A stretch of 25,114 bases of DNA, from positions 1 through 25,114 of the forward strand of contig JAUVAJ010000001.1 in NCBI GenBank assembly GCA_030591795.1, read 5' to 3'. This stretch comes from Desulfuromonadales bacterium (GTDB lineage: Bacteria > Desulfobacterota > Desulfuromonadia > Desulfuromonadales > UBA2294). The notes under the pieces are model-generated. The model saw only the letters and a list, made by a program, of their open reading frames with translations, made no database searches and was not told where the DNA came from. A program made the translations under genes and the position numbers. This document shows, piece after piece, positions 1 to 8,192 of this stretch; the stretch's first letter is position 1, and each line of letters begins with the position of its first letter.

Positions 1-596
1 CACGACAAGCCCTGTGGCGTCGGGTCGTAACAGGAGTGGGTCAGGCTGTAATCAACCCCGAGCTCGAGTCCACGCCGGACAATCTGCGCCTTGGTCAATT
101 GCTGCAATGGGGCGTGGATATGGAAGGCGTTCTGCTCAACCCCGGCGCGAGTCGCCAGATTGGCCGTTTTTTCAAATGCCGCAATAAACTCCGGACGACA
201 GTCGGGATAGCCGGAATAGTCGAGGGCATTGACGCCGATATAGATATCGAAGGCGCCGAGCACTTCGGCCCAGGCGAGAGCGAAAGAGAGAAAGACCGTG
301 TTGCGGGCCGGCACATAGGTGACCGGGATTTCCGCATCGGCCGGCTGGTCTTTCGGTACTTCGATATCTGCGGTCAGGGCGCTGCCGCCGAACTGACGCA
401 GGTCGATCTGCACCACCCGGTGTTCGCAGGCACCGACTTGCGCGGCGTAGCGGCGGGCGAGTTCCAGCTCATGCGCATGCCGCTGGCCGTAATCAAAACT
501 GAGAGCATACGGTTCAAACCCCGCCTCTCTGGCGATCGCCAGGCAGGTGGTTGAATCGAGTCCGCCACTGTAGAGCACAACTGCTTTTTTTGTCAT
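1..596 (-). CDS. queC: 7-cyano-7-deazaguanine synthase QueC, C-terminus cut by window edge
   Basis: QueC converts 7-carboxy-7-deazaguanine to preQ0 using ATP and ammonia, in the cytoplasmic queuosine pathway. Reading the minus strand from the ATG at 594-596 gives an open frame of 198 codons to the window edge. It begins [20 protein letters not shown], with the PP-loop SGGLDS typical of the family, and continues with [45 protein letters not shown] and, at the edge, SCYDPTPQG. The family is usually about 220-230 residues, so roughly 30 are missing, including most of the C-terminal cysteine cluster that binds zinc; only the first Cys of that region is visible. The start lies 4 bases after the pyk stop codon, and a GAGGT ribosome-binding candidate sits inside the end of pyk, so the two are probably co-transcribed. 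Identification is secure from the motifs; the truncation comes from the window edge, not from a mutation. Confidence 0.95.
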   Translation of the reverse strand, partial: MTKKAVVLYSGGLDSTTCLAIAREAGFEPYALSFDYGQRHAHELELARRYAAQVGACEHRVVQIDLRQFGGSALTADIEVPKDQPADAEIPVTYVPARNTVFLSFALAWAEVLGAFDIYIGVNALDYSGYPDCRPEFIAAFEKTANLATRAGVEQNAFHIHAPLQQLTKAQIVRRGLELGVDYSLTHSCYDPTPQGLS

Positions 597-600
597 CGCT

Positions 601-2052
601 TCAATAGACCTCAAAAAAATCACCGGTGCCGAGCCGATGCACCTTCATCAGGTTGGTTGTCCCGGCATCAGAGACCGGACTCCCCATAGTGATTACCACC
701 ACGTCGCCACGCTGCAGGACACCGGCGTCCAGTACGGTCAGTTCGACCGAACGGATCTGCGCTTCGGTGTCACCCTCAATATCGACCCGCAATGAGCGCA
801 CGCTCCGGTAGAGCGCCATCCGCCGCCGCACCGACTGGGTCGGGGTCACGGCAAATACCGGCAACTTCGGCCGATACTTGGCGACCAGAGCGGCAGTACT
901 ACCGGTCTGGGTGAAGGCAAGGATAGCTGCAGCTCCGACCATTTCGGCCACCCGGCAGGCCGCCTGGCCGATCGCCTCCGGCAACCAGCGATAACTGCCG
1001 GTCTCGGCCAAGTGTTCAAACGTCTGTGGCCATAACTGTGGATCGCTCTCAATATCGGCAGCCACCCGGACCATCATACGGACCGCTTCGACCGGATAGC
1101 GACCGGCCGCCGTCTCGCCGGAAAGCATGATGGCGTCAGTTCCGTCGAGGATGGCGTTAGCCACATCTGATGTTTCGGCCCTGGTCGGCCGTGGATTGCC
1201 GATCATGCTCTCGAGCATCTGGGTCGCGGTGATTACCGGTTTGCCGGCAGCATTGCAGGCGCGAATGATCCGCTTCTGAATCAACGGTACCTGTTCCGGT
1301 GGGATTTCAACTCCGAGATCGCCACGGGCGACCATAATGCCATCCGACTCAGCCAGAATAGCATCAAAATGTTCCACCGCCTCCGGCTTTTCTATTTTAG
1401 CAATCACCCGGATCGGTGAGCCGTTGGCAAACAGCTGTCGCTTAAGATCGGCGACATCGCTGGCCGTCCGCACAAACGACAGCGCCAAGTAATCGACCTC
1501 TTCACGAATACAGAAACCCAGGTCATCGTTATCTTTGTCGGTCAACGCCGGTGCTGAGACCGCGACCCCGGGAAGATTGATGCCTTTGTTATTTTTAAGC
1601 AGACCGCCAATAACCACCTCGCAGCGAACCTCATCATCTACGGTCTGCAACACCTTCAGTTCCAGCAACCCGTCGTCGAGCAGAATCTGGTCTCCCGGCT
1701 GCACGTCCTGTGGCAGGTTGCGGTAGGTAGTCGGGATCAGATCGCTACGGTCCGGTTTAGGCGTCGGCGAGATTGCCACTCTCTGTCCGGCGACCAACTC
1801 CATGCTGCCGCCGTCGAGCAGTCCAACACGGATCTTCGGGCCCTGCAGATCGCCAAGGATTGCCACCGCCCGCTTCATGTCAGCAGAGACTTTGCGGATG
1901 CGCCGGATAATCTCCCGTTTCTGCGCCTGGTCGCCGTGTGAAAAATTCAAGCGAAACACATCGGTTCCGGCGGCCATCAAAGCCGCCAGCATCTCCTCAG
2001 ATTCACAGGACGGGCCAACGGTTGCAACAATTTTTGTATGTCGATAATTCAC
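601..2052 (-). CDS. pyk: Pyruvate kinase
   Basis: Cytoplasmic glycolytic enzyme that transfers phosphate from phosphoenolpyruvate to ADP. The 483-residue protein starts [12 protein letters not shown] and carries the family landmarks in order: RLNFSHG near residue 35, [13 protein letters not shown] near 65, [16 protein letters not shown] near 220 (the Lys/Glu metal and substrate site), [11 protein letters not shown] near 240, and [10 protein letters not shown] near 275 followed by [21 protein letters not shown]-terminal allosteric-type domain follows. Length matches single-chain bacterial enzymes of 470-490 residues. The start used is GTG at 2050-2052; a weak TGAG lies about 8 bases upstream, and no better in-frame ATG exists close by. 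A terminator stands upstream (2071-2098), so pyk probably has its own promoter in the short gap or depends on read-through, and it leads into queC 4 bases downstream. Confidence 0.96.
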   Translation of the reverse strand: MNYRHTKIVATVGPSCESEEMLAALMAAGTDVFRLNFSHGDQAQKREIIRRIRKVSADMKRAVAILGDLQGPKIRVGLLDGGSMELVAGQRVAISPTPKPDRSDLIPTTYRNLPQDVQPGDQILLDDGLLELKVLQTVDDEVRCEVVIGGLLKNNKGINLPGVAVSAPALTDKDNDDLGFCIREEVDYLALSFVRTASDVADLKRQLFANGSPIRVIAKIEKPEAVEHFDAILAESDGIMVARGDLGVEIPPEQVPLIQKRIIRACNAAGKPVITATQMLESMIGNPRPTRAETSDVANAILDGTDAIMLSGETAAGRYPVEAVRMMVRVAADIESDPQLWPQTFEHLAETGSYRWLPEAIGQAACRVAEMVGAAAILAFTQTGSTAALVAKYRPKLPVFAVTPTQSVRRRMALYRSVRSLRVDIEGDTEAQIRSVELTVLDAGVLQRGDVVVITMGSPVSDAGTTNLMKVHRLGTGDFFEVY

Positions 2053-2070
2053 GTTTACATCTCATTCAGC

Positions 2071-2098
2071 AAAAACCCTTCCCGGTCAAAGGAAGGGT
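2071..2098 (-). terminator. Rho-independent terminator after the cytochrome gene
   Basis: On the minus strand an 8-bp perfect stem ACCCTTCC / GGAAGGGT with an 8-base loop is followed directly by a run of five T (2075-2071). It starts a few bases after the stop of the two-haem cytochrome gene (stop codon at 2105-2107) and lies before the pyk start, so it should end the cytochrome transcript. Confidence 0.8.
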
Positions 2099-2104
2099 CT
2101 GTGG

Positions 2105-2431
2105 TTAGCGGTGACGATAATTCCCCTTGTACTTCTTGTGATCTTTATCCGGGCTGCGATGACACCTGAAACACTCCTGATGCAATACTTCGCGTTGTTC
2201 TTCGGGAGCCGCTTCCGGTTCAAGTGAAGACGGTTGCTGCCAGCCGACTCTTCCGGTTTCGTCGTTAATATCAGCCGGCTTGTACAGCACCTGCCAATCG
2301 CCATTGATCGAAACCTGATGACACTCACTGCACCCCTCGGGCGCCGGGATTTCTTTCCAAGCTGAAAACATGGCACACCCGGCCAGAAACAGGGCGGTCA
2401 ACATCGTTGCGCGTTGCAAAATCATCGTCAT
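2105..2431 (-). CDS. Small two-haem c-type cytochrome lipoprotein
   Basis: A 108-residue secreted protein. Residues 10-19 form a short hydrophobic signal ending in the lipobox LAGC (Cys19), so the mature protein should be lipid-anchored in the periplasm. Two CxxCH haem c sites follow: CSECH at 34-38 and CFRCH at 87-91, separated by an acidic, Pro/Glu-rich stretch. Three further His (84, 98, 107) could supply the distal haem ligands. The tail is basic (KDHKKYKGNYRHR). GGAG lies 4 bases before the first ATG (2431) and 10 before the third-codon ATG (2425), so either start is possible; the signal peptide is intact with both. It is transcribed alone: a terminator follows, and the divergent PBP gene lies 266 bases upstream. 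A role in periplasmic electron transfer is inferred from the haem motifs; I cannot name a partner. Such small cytochromes are common in Desulfuromonadales. Confidence 0.85.
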   Translation of the reverse strand: MTMILQRATMLTALFLAGCAMFSAWKEIPAPEGCSECHQVSINGDWQVLYKPADINDETGRVGWQQPSSLEPEAAPEEQREVLHQECFRCHRSPDKDHKKYKGNYRHR

Positions 2432-2665
2432 TCGTCTCCAGTAACCTATATTAACAGCCTGCTTTTCACCACTAAAACCTGGGCGCTAAAACGTAGTGCT
2501 TTTGTAATGCAATTAATAAGGTAGCCACACCTTCATCGATGCAAATCTACCGGTTTTCAGATGTTGCGCACTGTATAGAATGGCCGTGACGCAAGGACAT
2601 CTTGCAACACTGAAGAATAAACCTTTTTGCGACGTCATCAAATATAGCACAGCATCGGGGCAGGA

Positions 2666-2690
2666 CAAGCAAAATCATTGCTTGAGCAAG
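2666..2690. repeat. Overlapping inverted repeats just upstream of the PBP start
   Basis: CAAGCAA (2666-2672) and TTGCTTG (2678-2684) form a 7-bp stem with a 5-base loop; CTTG (2681-2684) can alternatively pair with CAAG (2687-2690). The two hairpins exclude each other and end 8 bases before the ATG at 2698. The rest of the 266-base gap between the cytochrome and PBP genes shows no other structure or gene that I can support. A regulatory role is only a possibility. Confidence 0.35.
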
Positions 2691-2697
2691 ACCGCCT

Positions 2698-5151
2698 ATG
2701 CTACCGTGCACCGTTATGGACAACGCTACACAAAAACAATCGAAGTGGACTTTCAAGCGACTGATGCGCCTGCTTTTCATGGTGGCTGCATCCACCTGTA
2801 TCGCCGGTGTATTAGCCCTGCTCGGTGCATATGTTTATGTCTCTGGCAGCCTACCGCGGGTTGACACTCTGACTGACTTCAGGCCGCCGATCATCACCCG
2901 GGTTTTGAGTGACGACGGAACGACCATTGCCGAGTTCGCCCGCGAGCGCCGCATTCTGGTATCGGTCGAACAGATGCCTGAACAGTTGATTAATGCCTTT
3001 GTTGCGGCTGAAGACTCCAATTTCTTCGAACATTCCGGGATCGACCTGATCTCGATCTTGCGGGCGGCGATCAAAAATGTCCTGGCTGGCGGGATCGTTC
3101 AAGGCGGCAGCACCATTACGCAACAGGTAGCCAAGAGTCTGCTCTTGTCGCCCGAGAGAAAATTCAAACGCAAGTTCAAGGAAGCAATTCTCGCCTGGCG
3201 GATGGAAAAGGCTCTATCCAAAGAAGAGATCCTCTATCTCTACTTGAACCAGATCTACCTTGGCCATCGCGCTTACGGCGTGCAGGCGGCGGCGGAAAAT
3301 TATTTTGACAAAAATGTCGAAGAGTTGACTCTGGCTGAATGCTCGATTCTCGCCGGGCTGCCGCAGGCTCCGAGCCGCTACTCTCCTTACAACCACTACG
3401 ACCGGGCCAAAACACGGCAGAAATATGTTCTCAAGCGAATGGTCGAAGATGGCTATGCTTCACAGGTTGATGCCGACCTGGCACAAGCCGAGAACCTGAC
3501 CATCCAGCCACGGATCAACGCGCATATTGCCAAGGCCTACTATTTTACCGAGCAGGTCCGGCGCTACCTCGAAAAAAATTACAGTCAGGATATCCTGGAG
3601 ACCCAGGGGCTCACGGTCTACACCTCGATGAGCGTCGCCATGCAGGAAGCGGCGCAAATCGCCGTGCGCAACAATCTGCACGATCACGATAAGCGACTCG
3701 GCTTCAGGGGGCCGGAGTATGTCCTGACCGAAGAGGAGGCTGAAGGGTTTCTGCTTGAGCAGGCGGAACGGCTTAGCGATGACCTGCCGGAAGTCGGCAC
3801 CACGCTTGAAGCGGTTCTGATCAGCGGTGATACAGAACAACTCCAGTTGCGTATTGGTGAACTGACCGGTGTCATTCCGCTTGAAACTTTAAAGTGGGCC
3901 GGTACGCTCAAGCTGGTCGATAACAGCATTACGCCGACCATGAATCCGGCTGCATCTAGCAAAAAATTACCGCTCGGCTCCGTAGTGCTGGTTCGGATTG
4001 ATGAATATCTGGAGGACGGCAGTCTGCTGTTGTCCCTTGAGCAGGCGCCGCTGGCGCAAGGCGCTCTGGTGGCACTAGACCCGCAAACCGGCCTGGTCAA
4101 AGCAATGGTCGGTGGATACGATTTCTTTCAAAGCCAATTCAACCGGGTCCTGCAGGCCAAGCGACTGCCCGGTTCAGCCATCAAGCCGCTTATTTACTCA
4201 GCAGCGCTCGACAAGGGCTACACCCCGGCGACCGTGATCCTCGATACACCGCTCATCTACAAGGAAAAATCGATCTCCGGTCTGGAAACCTCGTGGAAGC
4301 CCAAGAACTACTCCGATAAATTTTACGGCCCGACCCCGGTACGTACTGCGCTGGCTAAATCGGCCAACGTAATTACCGTCAAGATTCTTGAGGATATCGG
4401 AGTCAAGTATGCGGCCAATTACATCCATAAACTTGGCGTCACCTCAGAACTGGCACAAGACCTGACTCTCGGCCTCGGTTCATCCGCCTTGACGCCGCTG
4501 GAGCTGGCGACCGCCTACACCGTTTTCGCCAACGGTGGCGTCAGGATCAAGCCATCGTACATCGTTAAGGTTGTCGACCGTGACGGGCGCGTAATCGAAT
4601 CGATCGATCCGGCCGATTTTCCGCACGGGGTCGATGCCAACCAGCGCCTGATCAACCTGTCGCGTGAACGCGTCATCTCCCCATCCACCGCCTACCTGGT
4701 AACCAATCTGCTCGAGAGCGCTGTGCGTAAAGGGACCGGCTGGCGTGCTAAAAAACTACAGCGTCCGGTCGCTGCTAAAACCGGAACAACCAACGACCTC
4801 AAGGATGCCTGGTTCGCCGGATTTGTTCCGCAACTGGTTGCCGTATCTTGGGTCGGCTATGATCAGGAACGGCCGCTGGGGAAAAACGAGACCGGCTCAA
4901 AAGCGGCCGCCCCGGCCTGGGTCGCCTTTATGCAACAAGCGCTTGTAGATATCGAGCCGATCGATTTTCCGATCCCTGACCAGATAGAATTTTATCCGGT
5001 TGACTACATGACCGGACTTCTCGCCCCTGAAGATTCCCCGGACGCCAACATCGAAATCTTTGCTCCGGGCACGGCTCCGACCCGCTACGCCATCGATGAG
5101 ATCAAACCACAAGCACGTGATTTTTTCCGGCTTGATCTGGAAAACAATTAG
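2698..5151 (+). CDS. mrcA: Bifunctional penicillin-binding protein 1A (transglycosylase/transpeptidase)
   Basis: Class A PBP that polymerises lipid II into glycan strands and cross-links the peptides, anchored in the inner membrane facing the periplasm. Of 817 residues, about 25-48 form the single membrane helix after a short basic tail (KQSKWTFKRL). The GT51 domain shows EDSNFFEHSGID with catalytic Glu105, GGSTITQQ from 136, then RMEKALSKEEILYLYLNQ and GHRAYGVQAAAENYF. An inserted domain at roughly 330-470 is consistent with the OB-like region of Gram-negative PBP1A. The transpeptidase has the nucleophile Ser493 in SAIK, SAN at 555-557 and KTGTT from 694. All catalytic residues are present and the length fits the family. 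The start is unsure: ATG 2698 and in-frame ATG 2716 both lack a convincing ribosome-binding site. The gene is monocistronic, divergent from the cytochrome gene and convergent with nth. Confidence 0.95.
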   Translation: MLPCTVMDNATQKQSKWTFKRLMRLLFMVAASTCIAGVLALLGAYVYVSGSLPRVDTLTDFRPPIITRVLSDDGTTIAEFARERRILVSVEQMPEQLINAFVAAEDSNFFEHSGIDLISILRAAIKNVLAGGIVQGGSTITQQVAKSLLLSPERKFKRKFKEAILAWRMEKALSKEEILYLYLNQIYLGHRAYGVQAAAENYFDKNVEELTLAECSILAGLPQAPSRYSPYNHYDRAKTRQKYVLKRMVEDGYASQVDADLAQAENLTIQPRINAHIAKAYYFTEQVRRYLEKNYSQDILETQGLTVYTSMSVAMQEAAQIAVRNNLHDHDKRLGFRGPEYVLTEEEAEGFLLEQAERLSDDLPEVGTTLEAVLISGDTEQLQLRIGELTGVIPLETLKWAGTLKLVDNSITPTMNPAASSKKLPLGSVVLVRIDEYLEDGSLLLSLEQAPLAQGALVALDPQTGLVKAMVGGYDFFQSQFNRVLQAKRLPGSAIKPLIYSAALDKGYTPATVILDTPLIYKEKSISGLETSWKPKNYSDKFYGPTPVRTALAKSANVITVKILEDIGVKYAANYIHKLGVTSELAQDLTLGLGSSALTPLELATAYTVFANGGVRIKPSYIVKVVDRDGRVIESIDPADFPHGVDANQRLINLSRERVISPSTAYLVTNLLESAVRKGTGWRAKKLQRPVAAKTGTTNDLKDAWFAGFVPQLVAVSWVGYDQERPLGKNETGSKAAAPAWVAFMQQALVDIEPIDFPIPDQIEFYPVDYMTGLLAPEDSPDANIEIFAPGTAPTRYAIDEIKPQARDFFRLDLENN

Positions 5152-5171
5152 CTGGCAGGACTGTTGTTGAA

Positions 5172-5840
5172 TTAGCGTGAACGGCGAACGCCGTTACGCG
5201 GGCAACTGGCTGTAATCGGACAGTTACTACATTCAGGAGTTGGCGCCTTACAAAAGGCTCGGCCATGAAAAATCAACGTGTGGCTGGCTCCGGTCCACTT
5301 CTCCGCCGGTAACAACCGACTCAGATCACCCTCAACCTTGACCGGATCCGTCTGCCGGGTCCAACCGAGTCGATAGGCAATCCGTTTCACATGGGTATCG
5401 ACCACCATTCCCGGAATTGTAAAAGCGTTACCGAGCACAACATTCGCTGTTTTTCGGCCAACCCCGGGCAATGCCACCAGACTCAGCAGGTCTGCCGGAA
5501 CCTCACCCTGGTGCCGATCGACCAGAGCCGCCGCACAACCAATCAGGTTTTTGGCCTTATTCCTGAAAAAACCGGTGCTGCGGATCAGAGCCTCAACATT
5601 CGGTAATGCGGCACCGGCCAAAGCTTCCGCATCGGGGTAATTTTTGAATAGCGCCGGCGTGACCTGATTTACCCGCACATCCGTACATTGTGCTGAGAGA
5701 ATCGTTGCTACCAATAACTGAAACGGGTTTTCGTGGCTCAGCGCACATTCTGCATCCGGATAAACCGCTTCCAACCGGACCAGCGTCTGCACGGCCTCTG
5801 CGCGGCCACTACGATACTGCATTGCTACACGCTCAGCCAT
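5172..5840 (-). CDS. nth: Endonuclease III (DNA glycosylase/AP lyase)
   Basis: Base-excision repair enzyme that removes oxidised pyrimidines and cuts at abasic sites. The 222-residue protein has the helix-hairpin-helix LPGVGRKTANVVL with the catalytic Lys in GRKTANV, the catalytic Asp in VDTHVKR, and a complete 4Fe-4S loop near the C-terminus, spaced C-x6-C-x2-C-x5-C (CKAPTPECSNCPITASC). Length matches the family (about 210-220). The ATG at 5838-5840 overlaps the stop of the upstream EEP-like gene by 8 bases, and GGAAG sits 6 bases before it, so translation is probably coupled. ATG at the seventh codon is a less likely alternative. The 3' end lies 20 bases from the convergent PBP stop and contains a strong inverted repeat. 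Confidence 0.96.
   Translation of the reverse strand: MAERVAMQYRSGRAEAVQTLVRLEAVYPDAECALSHENPFQLLVATILSAQCTDVRVNQVTPALFKNYPDAEALAGAALPNVEALIRSTGFFRNKAKNLIGCAAALVDRHQGEVPADLLSLVALPGVGRKTANVVLGNAFTIPGMVVDTHVKRIAYRLGWTRQTDPVKVEGDLSRLLPAEKWTGASHTLIFHGRAFCKAPTPECSNCPITASCPRNGVRRSR
5175..5199. repeat. Inverted repeat at the nth 3' end between convergent genes
   Basis: GCGTGAACGGCG and CGCCGTTACGC are complementary except for one bulged base, and are separated by only two bases. The repeat encodes the last residues of Nth (about NGVRRSR) and lies between two converging genes. No T-run follows on either strand, so it is not a classical terminator, though it could slow or end read-through transcription in both directions. 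Confidence 0.45.
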
Positions 5841-6561
5841 GAACTGCTTCCAAATTACCCGGAACCCGAATCTTATTTTTTTTATTGAGATAAATGAGGG
5901 TATCGGTCGCCTGCAAGGTCAGGATCAACGGCAGGTGGCGGGAAGCTTCACGTGCTGAATAAACGACATCGGCATCAAGAACTTTCAGATCCCGGCCGAT
6001 GTAGGCCCGATCACGTCCAAACACCGGTAAGGTTGCCGGGTAGGTTGCCCGGAAGAAAGGTCGCCGGACCCGTTGCAAGCCAATACTCAAGTCGAAATTA
6101 CCGGCACCCAGCCAGTAGTCGGCAAAATCACCAATTACCAGAGTCGGGCAGGTGAGCGACTCGCTGCCAAGCAGGTCTGGACCGAGCAGAACCGCGACCT
6201 GACTGCGACGTTGTTCAGGGTCTGATGTCAAGCGAACATTGAACAGATGCATGCGCTGGCCCTGGTGATCAAGGTCAGCTCTTTGACAACGCCCGCCGTC
6301 ACCAAGGTCATGGTTACGCACTGCGTTGAGGGTGTGGAAAGAGAGAAGGGCGTTGGCGTTTTTTTCTTCAGGACCGTAAGCGTGCATACCGAGCGCGTCG
6401 GCGACGCGATCAAGATCGCCCGTCTGGACATTAATCTGCTGCAAAGCAACAATGTCCGGTGCAGACTGGCCGATTACTCCGGCAATTCGTTCCGGTTTAC
6501 ACCGGCCATCAAAGCCGGTGCAGTCCGTCACATTATAGGTCATGATGCGGATGCTGATCAT
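5833..6561 (-). CDS. Endonuclease/exonuclease/phosphatase-fold protein with substituted active-site residues
   Basis: A 242-residue protein without a signal peptide. Fold landmarks of the EEP superfamily are visible in order: IRIMTYNV (Asn10), PDIVALQQIN (36-44), FNVRLT (107-112), LVIGDFAD (141-148), GRDRAYIG (182-189) and SRHLPLIL (207-214). Compared with the usual LQE, THL, GDFN, DxIF and SDHxP motifs, the metal-binding Glu is Gln42, the His is Arg110, the Asn of GDFN is Ala147 and the Asp of SDH is Arg208; Asn10, Asp145, Asp184 and His209 remain. The Q42 codon is CAG, one base from GAG. The enzyme may therefore be inactive or altered. A good AGGAG lies 6 bases before the ATG at 6561. It overlaps nth by 8 bases, suggesting a shared transcript and perhaps a DNA-related role, which is inference. 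Confidence 0.75.
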   Translation of the reverse strand: MISIRIMTYNVTDCTGFDGRCKPERIAGVIGQSAPDIVALQQINVQTGDLDRVADALGMHAYGPEEKNANALLSFHTLNAVRNHDLGDGGRCQRADLDHQGQRMHLFNVRLTSDPEQRRSQVAVLLGPDLLGSESLTCPTLVIGDFADYWLGAGNFDLSIGLQRVRRPFFRATYPATLPVFGRDRAYIGRDLKVLDADVVYSAREASRHLPLILTLQATDTLIYLNKKNKIRVPGNLEAVHG

Positions 6562-6599
6562 CCGCTTCTCCTCTGCTGGTTACCTGCGAGTCAGTCCTG

Positions 6600-7160
6600 T
6601 TACTTGGCTTTGCCGCGAACGGCATTTTCAATAACAACCTGTTTTACCGGCAGGTTGGCAAAAACATAGTTTTTGCGCATCGTCTTGCCGGCAGCGATGG
6701 CATCAACGACGTCCATGCCGGCAACGACCTTGCCAAACACAGCGTAACCAAAATCCCGCGTGCCATTATCAAGAAAAACATTATCAGCATGATTGATGAA
6801 AAATTCGCTCGTGGCGCTGTCGACTGCACTGGTCCGGGCCATGGCTACCGTTCCACGTAAATTTTTCAGACCGTTGTTTGCTTCATTTTTGATCGGCGCA
6901 TGCCCGGCTTTTTTCTTCAGGTCGGTCGAGTAGCCACCACCCTGGATCATGAATTTTGGTATTACCCGATGAAAAACCGTCTGGTTATAAAAACCCTCTT
7001 CAACATAACTGAGAAAATTGGCGACCGAGATCGGCGCCTTATTATCATCGAGTTCAAGCACGATCGTGCCAAAATTGGTCTCCAGAGTTACATATTCGAC
7101 TGCCAGTGCAGGCAGTGCCAACACTGCTGACAGCAACAGGGTTAATACGATTCGGCGCAT
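6600..7160 (-). CDS. Periplasmic cyclophilin-type peptidyl-prolyl cis-trans isomerase
   Basis: The enzyme isomerises Xaa-Pro bonds during protein folding. Residues 1-20 form a signal peptide ([20 protein letters not shown]) with an Ala-x-Ala cleavage site, so it acts in the periplasm. The mature 165 residues are a single compact bacterial cyclophilin: ITVANFL-like strand [15 protein letters not shown], the active-site [13 protein letters not shown] near 60-72 (catalytic Arg in FHR), [21 protein letters not shown] and [19 protein letters not shown]. Length is normal for ppiA/ppiB-type proteins. It starts 15 bases after the gpsA stop, with AAGGA 9 bases before its ATG, and so belongs to the transcript running from gyrA through the TPR gene and gpsA. 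Confidence 0.93.
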   Translation of the reverse strand: MRRIVLTLLLSAVLALPALAVEYVTLETNFGTIVLELDDNKAPISVANFLSYVEEGFYNQTVFHRVIPKFMIQGGGYSTDLKKKAGHAPIKNEANNGLKNLRGTVAMARTSAVDSATSEFFINHADNVFLDNGTRDFGYAVFGKVVAGMDVVDAIAAGKTMRKNYVFANLPVKQVVIENAVRGKAK

Positions 7161-7175
7161 AATGTAAATTCCTTT

Positions 7176-8177
7176 TTATTCTTCCTGTTTCAGATCCCGC
7201 AGCATCAGTTCAGCAACCGCCTGGCGAGCATCCTTGTTTTTATAGAGCAGACCGTACATCTGATCAATGATCGGTGTCTCAACTCCCAATTTCCGGGCCA
7301 GCTCATAGGCTGACTCGGTAGTTTTGACCCCCTCGGCCACCATGTTCATCTCGCTAAGTATATCAGCCAATTTCCGACCCTGGCCCAGCGCTATACCTAC
7401 CGTCCGGTTGCGTGACAGGTCGCCAGTGCAGGTCAGCACCAGATCGCCCATGCCGGCCAAACCGGAGAAGGTCAGGGCGTCGGCGCCCAGGGCGACACCG
7501 ATTCGCGCTATCTCTGCCAAGCCTCTGGTAATCAAGGCAGCCCGGGTGTTGTGGCCGAACCCGAGACCGTCCGAGACACCTGCCGCCAGAGCGATAACAT
7601 TTTTTAACGCCCCGCCGACTTCAACCCCGAAGACATCACTATTGGTGTAAACCCGAAAATAGTCGGTACTGAAGACCTGCTGGACTCTGTTCAGAACGTC
7701 GGAGTCAGCAGAAGCAACCGCGACGGCCGTCGGCAACCGCTCGACAACTTCGCGGGCAAACGAGGGGCCGGACAAATAAGCCACCTTGTTGGCGGCCTCT
7801 GCCGGTAAAAATTCCTGAAACAGTTCTGACATGGTTTTCAGGGTACCGTTTTCGATCCCCTTTGAAGCAGAAACCAGAATGGTTTCTGGATCGAGCAGCG
7901 CAACGACCTGTTCAAGAATCGACCGCAGAACCTGAGACGGCGGCACAAACAGCACCAACTCCTTATCGCGCACAGCTTCTTCAAGGCTGTTGGTGAAGCT
8001 CAGGTTTTCAGACAGTTCGACGTCAGCGAGATAGAGATCGTTCTCCCGGCTCACCGTCATTCTTTCGACCAGGTCCGCCTCGTAGGCCCAGAGGGTAACC
8101 GGGTAGCCTTTGCTGGCCAACAGATCGGCCAAGGTCGTTCCCCAACTCCCGGCACCGATGACACCTATCTGCTTCAT
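7176..8177 (-). CDS. gpsA: Glycerol-3-phosphate dehydrogenase [NAD(P)+]
   Basis: Reduces dihydroxyacetone phosphate to sn-glycerol 3-phosphate, the backbone precursor of phospholipids. The 333-residue cytoplasmic protein opens with the nucleotide-binding GVIGAGSWGTTLADLLA (Rossmann GxGxxG), then has LVSASKGIEN, YLSGPSFAREV, the catalytic-Lys segment GGALKNVIALAAG near 190, and LAGMGDLVLTCTGDLSRNR near 245, all diagnostic for GpsA. Length is typical (330-340). AAGGA lies 7 bases before the ATG at 8177. It follows the TPR gene by 15 bases and precedes the cyclophilin gene by 15, so this is an operon-like run downstream of gyrA. Confidence 0.97.
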   Translation of the reverse strand: MKQIGVIGAGSWGTTLADLLASKGYPVTLWAYEADLVERMTVSRENDLYLADVELSENLSFTNSLEEAVRDKELVLFVPPSQVLRSILEQVVALLDPETILVSASKGIENGTLKTMSELFQEFLPAEAANKVAYLSGPSFAREVVERLPTAVAVASADSDVLNRVQQVFSTDYFRVYTNSDVFGVEVGGALKNVIALAAGVSDGLGFGHNTRAALITRGLAEIARIGVALGADALTFSGLAGMGDLVLTCTGDLSRNRTVGIALGQGRKLADILSEMNMVAEGVKTTESAYELARKLGVETPIIDQMYGLLYKNKDARQAVAELMLRDLKQEE

Positions 8178-8192
8178 CTCTGAATCCTTTTC

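Noticed and set aside
36..554. 172-residue plus-strand open frame at the left edge
   Set aside because: It is antisense to queC, whose minus-strand frame has clear PP-loop and family motifs.
2580..2864. 94-residue plus-strand frame overlapping the PBP start
   Set aside because: No recognisable motif or ribosome-binding site, and it runs out of frame into the PBP membrane segment.
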